Assembly (NCBI GenBank): GCA_031771865.1
Contig: JASISA010000022.1
Location: 2,108,001-2,172,000, forward strand
Direction: 5' to 3'
Length of the DNA stretch: 64,000 nucleotides
Source: Nothophaeocryptopus gaeumannii
Lineage: Eukaryota; Ascomycota; Dothideomycetes; Mycosphaerellales; Mycosphaerellaceae
Shown here piece by piece: positions 8,823 to 18,516 of this stretch. Under the pieces are notes generated by a model that saw only the letters and a list, made by a program, of their open reading frames with translations, made no database searches and was not told the DNA's origin. The translations under genes and the position numbers were made by a program. How positions within the stretch are numbered: position 1 is the first letter of the stretch; every line of letters begins with the position of its first letter.

Positions 8823-11800
8823 TCAATCTCCAAGATAAACCGGTATCCCAAAAACAACCGGCGCAGCTCCATTCAAATACCTCAAATAACACGCATCTCT
8901 CCCCTTAGCCACCGCCTGCACAAGAGTCTGCTTCTCCCCTCCACCACTCCTCCCACTCCCACGTTCTCCTCGCGATCGACTCGGCGTTCTAGCAGGATTC
9001 GGCGTCTTCTTCGCCTTAGGCGTCTTGGGGGTCTTCGATGCGCGCTCAGGAGTAGAAGGTGCAGCAGTTACTGTTCGCTGCTTGCGAGGAGTTTTTGCTG
9101 GAAGGGTTGTTGAGGATGGAGGAGGTGTGAATAGACCCCATTCTTGTCCGACTGCTAGGGAGAAGCGATCGATGTCTTTGTCTGTTACGTCCCAGAGGGT
9201 TGCTACGACGGCTAGGCAACGGGTAGGAGCAGCAGGATCGGCGTTGATAAGCGTGGTGTCTGTGTTGTCGCGCGTACCGCCAGCTTGCATGTACGCCAAC
9301 GGGACAGCAAAGGGTTCTAGTTCGTCATGTTCTGTGACGGCGCCGGAGGAGCAGCCCATTAGCCAGACGACAGGGCTGCATTTGTCCAGGCGACGGATGA
9401 CTCGAGGGCGAATGTATTGCGAGCCTGCGCCGTGACCGAAATAGAGCAGCATGTCTAACTCAGACAAGGACCTTTTGAAGTCTTCTTCGCTTGGTGCTTG
9501 ACCCACCGTTGACGTCCAGCCCGTGTCTCCAGAGGAGCAGAGCTTCGACAGTTCCGGTGCGAGTGTCGTTTCAGTGTTCTTGAGATCTGCACTTGGGTTC
9601 AGTATGTAGGTGCCGGATTTCCTGGGTATGCTGCATTTGTGGTCATCGTCCTGGCTCTCACGGGTCACTGACTTGAGATTTTGCATTTCGACAATTCGTT
9701 GTCTGAGGGTGAGCATACTGTCAACTCGGCTGATGCTCGCCTTCTCTAGACAAGGCAAGCTCTCCCATGGAAATGCTTGCAGCCGTCGGTCAAGTACCAG
9801 TATCAGGTGCGCTCCGGCTTGTTCTCTTTTCATAGCATCATAATAGTCGCGCAGAGCATTGAGCACTTCAATGGCCATGCTGTCGAAGTCGATCTCGTCG
9901 TAAGCATTACGCTCACCATTGAACTGAAGCATATCTACAACGTAGTAGAGTAGATCCGCCAGTGGCTCGTCCAGATCGACTTCGCCCTCCAGATCAGTGC
10001 CCAAGCCAAGGAATAGGTCAAGGACCTGATCATCCAATGCAAGCCTCTTAGTGCCCTTTTTTGAAATCTGACGCGAAGGTAGATGGCGATCGAGGACCCC
10101 TTCGAAAGCCTTGCGGAACCGCGCAAGCTGATCTGCATCGCGTTGATGTTGAGAGAAGACACCTTTGAATCCTCCCAACCAGATATTCTCGATATTGATC
10201 AGAAGCTCCTGAAGTCGACGGTCTAGCGACTCTCGCTCACTCCACCAGTTCGTCTTAGCGCCCTTAACGCTTGTGTCGAGTGAATTGTGGCAACTATAAT
10301 TCGACATGTCGATAATCTCTCTGAGTTCCTCTTTGCCCATGTAGAAGTCAAAGACCTCTTCATCCGCATCCTCAGACTTCTGGCGGGAGAATGGCAGGCG
10401 GAGTATTAATGGCGAATGGCCGGTACGATAGCGTGCAATGTACAGTTCATCACAGGCCTCGTTCAGGGATAGAGATACGGATGTCCATGGTCGAGGAAGT
10501 ATGTCGATATATTGCTCTTGGAACACCTTCGCTGAAATGGCTGGATGCTGCTGGCTCTGATCTTCGTATGTTGGCCACAGGAGGATGTCCGAAGCCTGGT
10601 GGACATCATGTCCCAGCCTTGCAACAACGGACTGGCATTCAGTTGCATAAATGCGAGGCAGATCGACAGTAAGAGCTTCCTTGACTGGGTGCAGCATGTT
10701 CGATGCCCGGGCAAGCGAAGTCGCAGACATGATGAGAGAAGCATTCGAAAGCATCGAGTACGACTTGTGAGTCTCTGCGGTAGTCAGCTTGAGGCTACCG
10801 GACTTGTCCGCAACCGGCGATTTCCTGGCGGCGGCCAGAAGTTGATCGATCGCTTCATCTGGTGAAGCCGCTTTCTTTGCTCCTTTGGTAGCTTTTGCGT
10901 TCTTGGCAGGATGCTTTGGCGCCGGTGATAGCGTCGATACCATTGCAGAAAGCCTGCGATCTACGGCTTGAAGAGCCGGAAAGGATAGCGTCGACTCTGG
11001 CAGCACGTTGAACGTGAAGTCAGCCTGCAGTGCTGTCCAAACCTTGTGCATTGCTGCAACGTGATCGAGCTGTCGACGGTCGAAGCTGTCAGGAAAGAGC
11101 TTGCAAAGATCTATCAGCCAAGTGAGGGTGCTTGTATCCGTGTGACCTAAATTGAGTGATACATGCGCCTTTTGCAGCATGATCTTTGTCTCCAATCTCT
11201 GAAGGAGGTAGCATGAACCCCATGCGTTGCTCGTCTTAGCTACTTCGCTTGCGGTGGTAGCCTTCGTCGGCCGACTGCCCGTAGCACGAAAAGTCTTCGC
11301 AGCAGGCTTGGACTGAGGTGCCTTGCTGGAAGAAGCTGCAGCCGTCACTCTTCCCTTCTTAGGATGGGTAGCAGCTGGGGCATCGTTCGACTTCGTCGTA
11401 TCTTGCTCATCATTCGGGAAGCGCTCCAGTGTTCGTACGTACGTATCCGATCGAATCTCCTTCGCAATCTTCTGCGCCTTTTCCAAGAATTTGGCAGCAT
11501 CGTCCAAGTCGCCCAGCTTCGTGCTCAAATGCGCTTTCGCCCTAAGCTGTTCGATTTTGACTAGAGGAGACAGCTTGACATCCTCATCTTGCTCGCGAGA
11601 AAGACAGAGCGCGGCATCCTCAGTCCTGCTAGCAATCGCAAGCAGACGGCTTCTATGATATCGAACTCGACAGAGTAGCTCGCGAGATCCGACCGCCTCA
11701 GCGATGGTGACTGCACGTTCAGAAGCATAATCAGCCTCAATGAAGGTGCCATGATGTTCGAAAACATCTGCCAAAAGCATTAAGGATTGGCACAAAAGCG

Positions 11801-14800
11801 GAATGGCGGCCCAGAATGAAGCGCCTTTAGTCGTGGTTCTCGAAGACGGCTTTGGGGATGCATTCGTGTCCGGCTTGAGGCTCAATTTGCTAATGCCCCT
11901 CGTGAGCGTATCGATGGGTCTTTGAGGTTTCTCCTCTGGCTCGATCTGAGAGTCTGCGAGGCTCAGATCCGTCTGCTGAGATGCTCGCTCCAGACCAGCC
12001 CAAATACTATTCAAGACCTTGACGGATCGTTTGGCTGCACTCAGAGCCTCGTGGGAGGCTCCAGAAGCAAGCAAGTACTGAGAATGGATAAGCCAGCCTT
12101 CTCCGTGCAACAGTGCAAATGGCTTGCTCTGGCAAGACTTGAGGTTCTGTGACTGTATGCCATTTCTTGCCTGCAGAGCCTCGGCCAAGGCTGTGCGACA
12201 GTCTTCCAGCTTGTCTGCGCGCAGCAGATATTGCGCATTGCGGAGATGATATCGAAGAAGTTCCAGCTGGTTGGATGTAGCATCATCAAGACTTTCTCGA
12301 GCCTGCGTGAGTGTGAGCTCTGCCTTCTCTGCATAACCTAGCGAAAAGTAGGCTTGGGTCAAGCACAAGAGACCATTCGCAGGTTTCGCACCGTCAGACT
12401 GCCAAATCTGGGACAGCCTAGCCAGCATACGGGATAAACGAAGGCTCGAACTGTCATCACCCAGCATGGCAAAGTATTCTTGTAAAGATGTCAGCTGTGA
12501 GGCAAGGGCTGAAGGAGAATCGACGACGTCTTCGAGCTCCTGTGCGGATCGAGCGTTTTCAAGAATCCGCTGCCATGATACCAGGCTAGATTGAAGACCA
12601 TCAGCGGTTGGGTGGCCAACGTTGAATGCTCTGAGGACTGCAACCGATGACTTGATGTCGTCTGCGAAGCTTCTGAGTCCACGATCCTTCTCCAAATCAT
12701 CGACATCAAAGTCTTCAACCCTTTTGAAGACTGCCACGGAGTGTGGTGACAAGAGCTCTGGGTATTCCTCGCGGACTCGCAGTGCCATTACTGCTACTCT
12801 GGCTCGACGTATTGGATACGTGACGGCGGAGTAAGCTATGGTCAGTCTGCTGAGGAGCTCTGGGATGGTTTTCGACAGCGTCTGCGAGTATTTCGCTCTG
12901 TGCGCCAGATCAACGAAACAGTGCAGCTGCCATTCCAGGACAGCTCCGCGCTCTTCTTCGCCCAAATCCTCGGAGTCGAAGATTACAGACAGGCTCTTCT
13001 CACTTTCACCGGCCGCAGCTTTCATAGTCACAACCTTGAGCACCCGTGCAAGAGCCAGGGCCGGGTTGGAGCAAGCCCACGCCTTCGAGAGCGATTGGGT
13101 TGATGCTCTTTCTGAGATTGAGCGCAAAGGGCCACATTGCACGAGTGCCTGAGCTGTGTCCTTGCTCACCCAAGACAGCAAGCTCTCATTGGTCTTACTG
13201 GCGTGGAGTGCAATAGCAATGACCTCCCGGACCACTACTGTCTGCTTTCCGGGGCATAGTCTTGCAAAACGAGACGCAAAGCCAGCGGCTGCCCTCGCGA
13301 TGTCTTGCCTTTTCTTCTCTGAGCGTTCCCCTCGGTCATTCTTTGCAAGAACGCCAAGTAAGTGCGAGAGCTCAGCTAGCAATGTTTCGTAATCTGTTGC
13401 GCTTCCCGAGAGACTCTGCTGGAGACATTGATGTATTGTGTCCAAATGTGTATCTTCTTGATCATGGAGCAGCGCAGTGTCTATGCCTGCGTACGCCGCA
13501 GACGCTTTTCTTGCAAGCGCAGCAACGCGTCGCGCATGGCTATGTACGAGATCAGAGGAAGCGTACAGAGCCCGCTCGGCGAAATCTGTCGCCTCCATTG
13601 CCTTGCCTGCACCTTCTGCCAGAATCGATAGGGTCCTATCGATGGTGAAAGTAGTGTGGCTAGCACTGAGCGGTGCATCTGCGAGTCCGAAGTCACCCCA
13701 CGTAGAGAAGCACTCATCGAAGACCTCAGTGCTGATAGCGTTTGCCGGTAGACGACGAACAAGCGCGCCCAGGCATCTCGATATTGGCTCAGCAACTTCT
13801 TTCTCAACGTTCACCTGGTGTCCAACCAGCTTCCACATGTCTTGTCGTATCTGTAAAGCCCGCATTTGAAGTCGGAATGCCAGAAGAGGCCTGACACTTC
13901 GTGTGTAGTCCTTTGCCAGGTCATCTGCGGTGCTCGTAAGCGAAGGACACAGGCGTGTGATGGAGTGCGCCAAAGCGTCAAGCTGTCGCGATGCCTTCGC
14001 TTTGTCTCCCGAGATGTCGGCATGCCTAGAGATCAGACTTGAAGGCGAGTTTTTGCTTTCTGGCTGAAGATATGGCAACGTATCTTCAATCGTGCGTGGT
14101 TTGTGCGAGTTCGCGATGACCTGGAGCACATGGGCCTGGTAGGTGATTGCCAGCGGCAGAGTCGTAGTTGCAGAATCGAAGTCGCAGTCTAGATGGAGCA
14201 GGGTCGCGAGAGTCTCCTTCCCCTGATCAAGATCTTTGCTCTTCGCACCATTCTTCAGGATGCCCTTCGTCGGTGCAGGAGTACGTGGTCCCTCCAATCT
14301 CTTCTTGACCGCATGAAGCTCCTTTGCGGCAAGCCCGTCCAGACCAAGGCTGATGAGCTTTACACACAACGCTAGCATACCGGTCTCGAGCTGCGTTGCC
14401 GGCAATGGCTTCACGTTGATCTTCTGGGCGTCTGTGGTCCTCAAGTGTGAGAAGGCCAAACGCGCACATTCTCCCATTGCCGTCCAGTTCATTGTTGTTG
14501 GCGACGCACCGCATACTGACATGTGCAACGGGCATCTCTTGAGCGCCTGCTGCTTTGCCGGAGACTGCTTCACCGGCGTGGCATTACCAGACCGGATTTG
14601 CAGTGCTCGCTGCGATGGGGAGGAAGCTGTCCGGGAGAGTCTTCGAGGAGTCGCATCTCCACTTATGGGCGTAAGTGACACTCGTCTCTGTTGTTTCGCA
14701 GCCGGCTTGGTGAGATCCGTGAGGACCTTGAGGGAGATATTGATGACCTCGGTGGCAAGAGCATATCGTGCCTTTGGCGACAAGCTTCGCGGTTCATCTT

Positions 14801-15053
14801 CCAGGACCTTGACAGTGACATCTTTCTTGACGCTCTTCGCATTCTTCAAGATCGGTTTCGGCTTCGCGGTCGTCTTTGTTCCTCGCGAGGCTGCTGCTGT
14901 CGTCCGCGCGACCCGTGATGTCGTCTCAGATTGGCTTTCTGGTTTTGGAGCTGAGCTGAGCAGGGTTTGAAGTGTTGTGACGGTGGATGAATTCGCGTGT
15001 CCAGAAGATATGGCTGTCTTCACGGCGTCCGCCAGACTCTCAGGTGTCGCCAT
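8823..15053 (-). CDS. ESP1: Separase (separin, caspase-like peptidase C50)
   Basis: A 2076-aa protein from the ATG at 15053 (MATPESLADAV). An in-frame ATG exists upstream but would extend into the divergent neighbour. Most of the protein is helical repeats, as in fungal separases such as BimB. The C-terminal catalytic domain holds the dyad: His in LLYFGHGAGSQYI (about residue 1874) and Cys in WLMGCSSGAV (about residue 1901, codon 9351-9353). Separase cleaves the cohesin kleisin Scc1/Rad21 at anaphase onset and is held in check by securin. After the catalytic cysteine there is a basic Lys/Thr/Pro-rich insertion of about 65 residues with repeated TPK-type motifs, then the conserved family end (CYLRYLNGAAPVVFGIPVY). 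That insertion is more elaborate than in the yeast protein and could be a phosphorylation or localisation segment. No intron is evident. Confidence 0.95.
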   Translation of the reverse strand: MATPESLADAVKTAISSGHANSSTVTTLQTLLSSAPKPESQSETTSRVARTTAAASRGTKTTAKPKPILKNAKSVKKDVTVKVLEDEPRSLSPKARYALATEVINISLKVLTDLTKPAAKQQRRVSLTPISGDATPRRLSRTASSPSQRALQIRSGNATPVKQSPAKQQALKRCPLHMSVCGASPTTMNWTAMGECARLAFSHLRTTDAQKINVKPLPATQLETGMLALCVKLISLGLDGLAAKELHAVKKRLEGPRTPAPTKGILKNGAKSKDLDQGKETLATLLHLDCDFDSATTTLPLAITYQAHVLQVIANSHKPRTIEDTLPYLQPESKNSPSSLISRHADISGDKAKASRQLDALAHSITRLCPSLTSTADDLAKDYTRSVRPLLAFRLQMRALQIRQDMWKLVGHQVNVEKEVAEPISRCLGALVRRLPANAISTEVFDECFSTWGDFGLADAPLSASHTTFTIDRTLSILAEGAGKAMEATDFAERALYASSDLVHSHARRVAALARKASAAYAGIDTALLHDQEDTHLDTIHQCLQQSLSGSATDYETLLAELSHLLGVLAKNDRGERSEKKRQDIARAAAGFASRFARLCPGKQTVVVREVIAIALHASKTNESLLSWVSKDTAQALVQCGPLRSISERASTQSLSKAWACSNPALALARVLKVVTMKAAAGESEKSLSVIFDSEDLGEEERGAVLEWQLHCFVDLAHRAKYSQTLSKTIPELLSRLTIAYSAVTYPIRRARVAVMALRVREEYPELLSPHSVAVFKRVEDFDVDDLEKDRGLRSFADDIKSSVAVLRAFNVGHPTADGLQSSLVSWQRILENARSAQELEDVVDSPSALASQLTSLQEYFAMLGDDSSSLRLSRMLARLSQIWQSDGAKPANGLLCLTQAYFSLGYAEKAELTLTQARESLDDATSNQLELLRYHLRNAQYLLRADKLEDCRTALAEALQARNGIQSQNLKSCQSKPFALLHGEGWLIHSQYLLASGASHEALSAAKRSVKVLNSIWAGLERASQQTDLSLADSQIEPEEKPQRPIDTLTRGISKLSLKPDTNASPKPSSRTTTKGASFWAAIPLLCQSLMLLADVFEHHGTFIEADYASERAVTIAEAVGSRELLCRVRYHRSRLLAIASRTEDAALCLSREQDEDVKLSPLVKIEQLRAKAHLSTKLGDLDDAAKFLEKAQKIAKEIRSDTYVRTLERFPNDEQDTTKSNDAPAATHPKKGRVTAAASSSKAPQSKPAAKTFRATGSRPTKATTASEVAKTSNAWGSCYLLQRLETKIMLQKAHVSLNLGHTDTSTLTWLIDLCKLFPDSFDRRQLDHVAAMHKVWTALQADFTFNVLPESTLSFPALQAVDRRLSAMVSTLSPAPKHPAKNAKATKGAKKAASPDEAIDQLLAAARKSPVADKSGSLKLTTAETHKSYSMLSNASLIMSATSLARASNMLHPVKEALTVDLPRIYATECQSVVARLGHDVHQASDILLWPTYEDQSQQHPAISAKVFQEQYIDILPRPWTSVSLSLNEACDELYIARYRTGHSPLILRLPFSRQKSEDADEEVFDFYMGKEELREIIDMSNYSCHNSLDTSVKGAKTNWWSERESLDRRLQELLINIENIWLGGFKGVFSQHQRDADQLARFRKAFEGVLDRHLPSRQISKKGTKRLALDDQVLDLFLGLGTDLEGEVDLDEPLADLLYYVVDMLQFNGERNAYDEIDFDSMAIEVLNALRDYYDAMKREQAGAHLILVLDRRLQAFPWESLPCLEKASISRVDSMLTLRQRIVEMQNLKSVTRESQDDDHKCSIPRKSGTYILNPSADLKNTETTLAPELSKLCSSGDTGWTSTVGQAPSEEDFKRSLSELDMLLYFGHGAGSQYIRPRVIRRLDKCSPVVWLMGCSSGAVTEHDELEPFAVPLAYMQAGGTRDNTDTTLINADPAAPTRCLAVVATLWDVTDKDIDRFSLAVGQEWGLFTPPPSSTTLPAKTPRKQRTVTAAPSTPERASKTPKTPKAKKTPNPARTPSRSRGERGSGRSGGGEKQTLVQAVAKGRDACYLRYLNGAAPVVFGIPVYLGD

Positions 15054-15271
15054 TGCGCCAGAAACTCCTATTGTATATTCCGGAACATGTTCATCGGCAT
15101 GCATATAGCAGACTACGCGTGCCTCGTCGGCGATGGCGTCGCGTCTGTGAGCCAAGCCAAGAAGCGGGTTGTCAAGGGCAACGCCCTCCGCGGCGAAGCT
15201 TGATGCATCTTGAGACCTGCAGATCTGGACTTCAAGATCAAGATCCATGTATCGGATACCACGACACCGAC
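15054..15271. promoter_or_regulatory. Short divergent promoter of separase and a mitochondrial-type protein
   Basis: 218 bp between the two chosen start codons. Both genes have in-frame extensions into this region; I treat it as promoter because the downstream ATGs give protein starts that fit better. No specific factor site was identified. Confidence 0.45.
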
Positions 15272-15913
15272 ATGGCACCCTCGAGAGCAAAGATGATCCC
15301 GCGCTATGTATGCGTCCGCTGTATACGAAGTAATGCTGCACGGCGGAGCTACATGGCGACAGCGCGCTTGCTCAACGCCGAAGAATCTCGACTCCCCCGC
15401 GTCGCAGCGCCCTCATTTTGGAAGTCATTGATCCCACGATTCCTGCGCAGACCAACCAGTGAAGAGGAAGCGGCACATCGAGCGCGAGTAAAAGACGCAG
15501 GCTCAGAAGAGCGCAGAATTGGCATCACCTTCCTCATACTTGGCATCATCGTCGGCTCGAATGCGATCAACATCATTGGGCTGAGACGGGAAATGCTCAA
15601 CTACTCCCGCCAAACAGATGCGAAGCTGGAGCTACTGCGAGAGGTGATTGGCAAGGTCAAAAACGGCGAAGAAGTAGATGTCCGGAGAGCGCTCGGCACA
15701 GGAGACCCGGAGCAGGAGAAAGAGTGGGAGGCGGTCATGAAGGAGCTTGAGACAACCGATGCCTTCTGGGAGGGCCGCAAGAAGAGGGAAGCCAAGCGTG
15801 CAGAGAAGGCGGAGCAGAAAAGACTTCAAGATGAAGAGCGAAAAGCCGCCAGCGAGCACATACCGGTGAACGATGCTTCACCAAAGGCAACAAGACCAAA
15901 GTTCTTGATGTGA
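15272..15913 (+). CDS. Mitochondrial-type single-pass membrane protein, fungal conserved (possibly DUF5321)
   Basis: A 213-aa product from the ATG at 15272. The N-terminus (MAPSRAKMIPRYVCVRCIRS...) is rich in Arg/Ser and poor in acidic residues, as in mitochondrial presequences. A single hydrophobic segment (IGITFLILGIIVGSNAINII) lies near residues 88-107. It is followed by a charged coiled-coil tail with an EKEWEAVMKELETTDAFWE segment and a run of Lys/Glu/Ala, ending RPKFLM. I recognise it as a conserved filamentous-fungal family without assigned biochemical function; the DUF5321 name is from memory and not checked. An inner-membrane location is inferred. It is divergent from separase. Confidence 0.7.
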   Translation: MAPSRAKMIPRYVCVRCIRSNAARRSYMATARLLNAEESRLPRVAAPSFWKSLIPRFLRRPTSEEEAAHRARVKDAGSEERRIGITFLILGIIVGSNAINIIGLRREMLNYSRQTDAKLELLREVIGKVKNGEEVDVRRALGTGDPEQEKEWEAVMKELETTDAFWEGRKKREAKRAEKAEQKRLQDEERKAASEHIPVNDASPKATRPKFLM

Positions 15914-16985
15914 GGAACTATCACTGGGCATCCACGTTCTCAATCTCCAGAACGCCTGTTCTGCACCATCTAGCATAGATTTCTTCCACGTGCGAAGGCC
16001 CGTGGAACCAAGACTTCGGACGGATTCCATCACCTGTTTATGGCGCACAACCACATCCTCGGAGTCCGGCTGAGGGGCCCTTGGAGATGTGACACCCGTC
16101 AATTTCGAAGATGGCCTTTCAATACATATGCGCGCACGATATGGTGGAGCTTCGTACGGAAGTACATTGGCTACACCCAGGATTTAGCAAGCCACCGAAG
16201 CGGAAGCCTACGCGACAGCCCTGACTACTAGTCATGTATGAGCCGGAACCTCAGACGAGCCCAGACCGAGCTCGAATCCTTGATTCAGCTCTTACTACCC
16301 TTCCACTTGGTCCACCCCTTTGCTATGCTGCAAGGTATGACTGGGTGCTGCTTTCATCCCTTACAAATTTGGCATGTCCGGGTCGTTGTACTAGGTAGAT
16401 TACACCAATCCGCGCAATCATCGTCGGTGGTATAGCCTGGAGTTATGAAGGGGCTATCTATTCGCACGGGTTTCGAGGAGAAAGTATATCTACCGGAGGA
16501 TGAGTACATCCCAGTTGGGACATCAAGATCATGAGGCACCATCTTCAACACAAACTTGCGCGCCGCTTCAAACTTCCGTTGCCCTGGCCCGGCCTGATGT
16601 TGCTCTTTGTTTACGAAGCGATGCGACGGTAGGTACTGCTTCTCGAAACCTTCCCTCAGAGACATTGGCCCAAAACCTTCGCTCCATCATTTACCTCTAA
16701 TGGGATGGTACACTCATTGAGGCTACAGACCAACGAGACCCCTTACAACGCAGTGGATGGACATTGTTCGAGTCGGCGAGAACACGACAGCCCCGAGCAA
16801 GACACATCTGAGCAAGAGGAAGAAAGCTCCGAGTACGATAATTCTCAGTCAGGACTCGAAAGGAGTTCGCAAGACGCCCATAGTAGCATTGGATGGCCGG
16901 TGGTCCACACAGAGCTAGACCCAAGGGTAGTGTCAGATGCCAGTCGCGCTGGCGAAGAGGGAGAAGATGCGGACACAGACGGTTC
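15914..16985. other. No intact gene; may hold decayed sequence
   Basis: Only short frames are open. One of them, 16705 onwards on the plus strand, encodes an acidic Ser/Glu-rich stretch. Another on the minus strand (16354-16665) ends with several cysteines. Neither is recognised. The stretch lies directly upstream of the SNG1-like relic, where four or five membrane segments of the parent protein would be expected; I could not find them. Confidence 0.4.
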
Positions 16986-17419
16986 TCCCTGGCCTTTCAG
17001 ATTAATTTCTTCGGCCACAACCCGGTCTCTTCAGAGACAGACGTCACCGGAACGGACAACGGCTTCTCGGATCGCGGCGCCTACGGCCATGGTACATTTC
17101 TCGTCTACTGGATGATCAATCTCTTCGGCATGATCGCCCTTGGGTTAATATGCGAAAATGTAGCCATGTCGTCGGACATCCCTGGGCAAGCCTCTGGCTC
17201 ATCTTCTAGGTCATCACTCATGTCTCTACCGCTTTCTACGACATCGACGTGGAGAGTGTGTTTTATCATTGGGGATATGTCTGGCCTTTACATTATATTG
17301 CTGAAGGGTCAAGGCAGATATTGTTTGATTTGCATAGGAGGATTGGATTGGATTTTGTGGTGTTGATTGCATGGGGAGGGATTAATAGGGTTGTTTTCCG
17401 GTTGCTTGTTGGTTTATGA
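16986..17419 (+). pseudogene. Broken C-terminal remnant of an SNG1/DUF3533 membrane protein
   Basis: The reading frame gives SLAFQINFFGHNPVSSET, then GHGTFLVYWMINLFGMIALG and ENVAM. A loss of one base near 17167 shifts the frame, which then continues GHPWASLWLIF, a TAG stop at 17207-17209, VITHVSTAFYDIDVESVFYH, WGYVWPLHYIAEGSRQILFD and IGLDFVVLIAWGGIN. Joined, this is the membrane C-terminal half of the nitrosoguanidine-resistance SNG1 family (DUF3533), plasma-membrane proteins linked to drug resistance. In the family the stop position is normally Trp (LIFW), so TGG to TAG is the simplest change. The N-terminal half and a start codon are not recognisable. A pseudogene is clear; a sequencing error cannot explain both lesions plus the missing half. 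Confidence 0.8.
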
Positions 17420-17670
17420 GGTGGAAGAGTTTGTATCATGTCAGCGAGTATTATCGGGGATGGGGAGGTGGTGGAGGGAAGGTGGGGTTTGTTGCGGCGT
17501 GGTGGCAGGAGCTTGCGGCGGGATTGACATAGCTAGGGAGGGAGCGATAATGGGTAGGACACACCTGCAGCAGCAGGTGGCTCTGACGTGCAGAAGCAAC
17601 AGCAACATCAACATCATCAACGACAAAGCAACACTTAGGCATATTCAATCAGCAAGAACTACTATATCAA

Positions 17671-18402
17671 ATGCCGGCCGTCACTCGACCCACAACTCAA
17701 TCCGCCATTGCGAGATCCAAAATGGCGAGAGCTCAAGGCTTCATCCGAACGCTGAAACGCAAAGCCAAAAAAGCCGACCCTGACCGCCGCAAGGCTTTCC
17801 TCCAAGCATTCGAGAACATGAAACAAGACAGGCCAAATTTCTTTTATCAAACCCATAAACTCATCGCCCATGATCCCAAACTGGTCGCGACGCTTCAGAT
17901 TTATCTGCCAAACACAACCACCCTCCCATCCGGGCCAGCTGTAAAGGTTGGCGACTGGGCGCTATTACTCGATTTCGCGGAGCAATGGAATGGCGATGAG
18001 GGGGAGGACAAGACCATTGATCTGTTCTCGCACATTTTGAATGATTTAGGGAAGAGGGAGGATGAGGCGAAGATGCGGAAGGCTGCGGAGGTACATTTTC
18101 CTGGGAAGAAGGATGTTCTTGATGCGATTTTCGAGGCTTGGGTGCCGGTGGATGGTGATCAGGAAGGCGGAGAGGACCCGGAAGCTGAACAAGGTTGGGA
18201 AGCCGAAGAGGGACAGGAAGCGACAGAGGCGGAGGAAGCCACAGAGATGGAGGAAGCTGGAAAGGTGCAGAAAGCTGGAGAAATTCAGGATCAAGAAGAG
18301 GATCAAGAAGCTGGAGAGGATCTTTTCTTCGAAGAGGATCAGGGAGTTGGAGAGCCTGACTTTTCTGGAGAGGCTTGGTCTTCCGGAGAGGCGGGACTTT
18401 AG
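17671..18402 (+). CDS. Hypothetical protein with basic N-terminus and acidic repetitive tail
   Basis: A single open frame of 243 aa from an ATG at 17671. Residues 1-40 are strongly basic (SKMARAQGFIRTLKRKAKK). Residues 40-150 look like a helical folded domain (DRPNFFYQTHKLIAHDPKLV, then VGDWALLLDFAEQWNG and FSHILNDLGKREDEAKMRKA). From about residue 155 the protein becomes a Glu/Ala/Gly-rich degenerate repeat built on units like EEA and DQEA. I do not recognise the family. The tail creates a long proline/leucine-rich antisense frame that is an artefact. It starts 250 bp after the SNG1-like relic. It is probably a real gene, but no function can be given. Confidence 0.55.
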   Translation: MPAVTRPTTQSAIARSKMARAQGFIRTLKRKAKKADPDRRKAFLQAFENMKQDRPNFFYQTHKLIAHDPKLVATLQIYLPNTTTLPSGPAVKVGDWALLLDFAEQWNGDEGEDKTIDLFSHILNDLGKREDEAKMRKAAEVHFPGKKDVLDAIFEAWVPVDGDQEGGEDPEAEQGWEAEEGQEATEAEEATEMEEAGKVQKAGEIQDQEEDQEAGEDLFFEEDQGVGEPDFSGEAWSSGEAGL

Positions 18403-18516
18403 AAGCAGGAGTAAGAGAGTCAGCCATGAGTAGAAGAGTGGTGGGCCAGGGAATATTCTTTTAGTGAATGCATGCAGCTCCTTCCAGTGTGCGTTGAATT
18501 ATGATGACTTCCTTTA
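18403..18516. other. Short convergent intergenic stretch
   Basis: 114 bp between the stop of the acidic-tailed protein and the end of the antisense relic. Nothing specific is visible. Confidence 0.3.

Noticed and set aside
9025..14970. Many plus-strand open frames of 60-205 codons over this stretch
   Set aside because: They are antisense to the separase gene, whose single frame and catalytic motifs are clear.
17861..18427. Minus-strand frame of 188 codons rich in Pro and Leu
   Set aside because: It mirrors the acidic Glu/Ala repeat of the plus-strand gene; such repeats produce long antisense frames.
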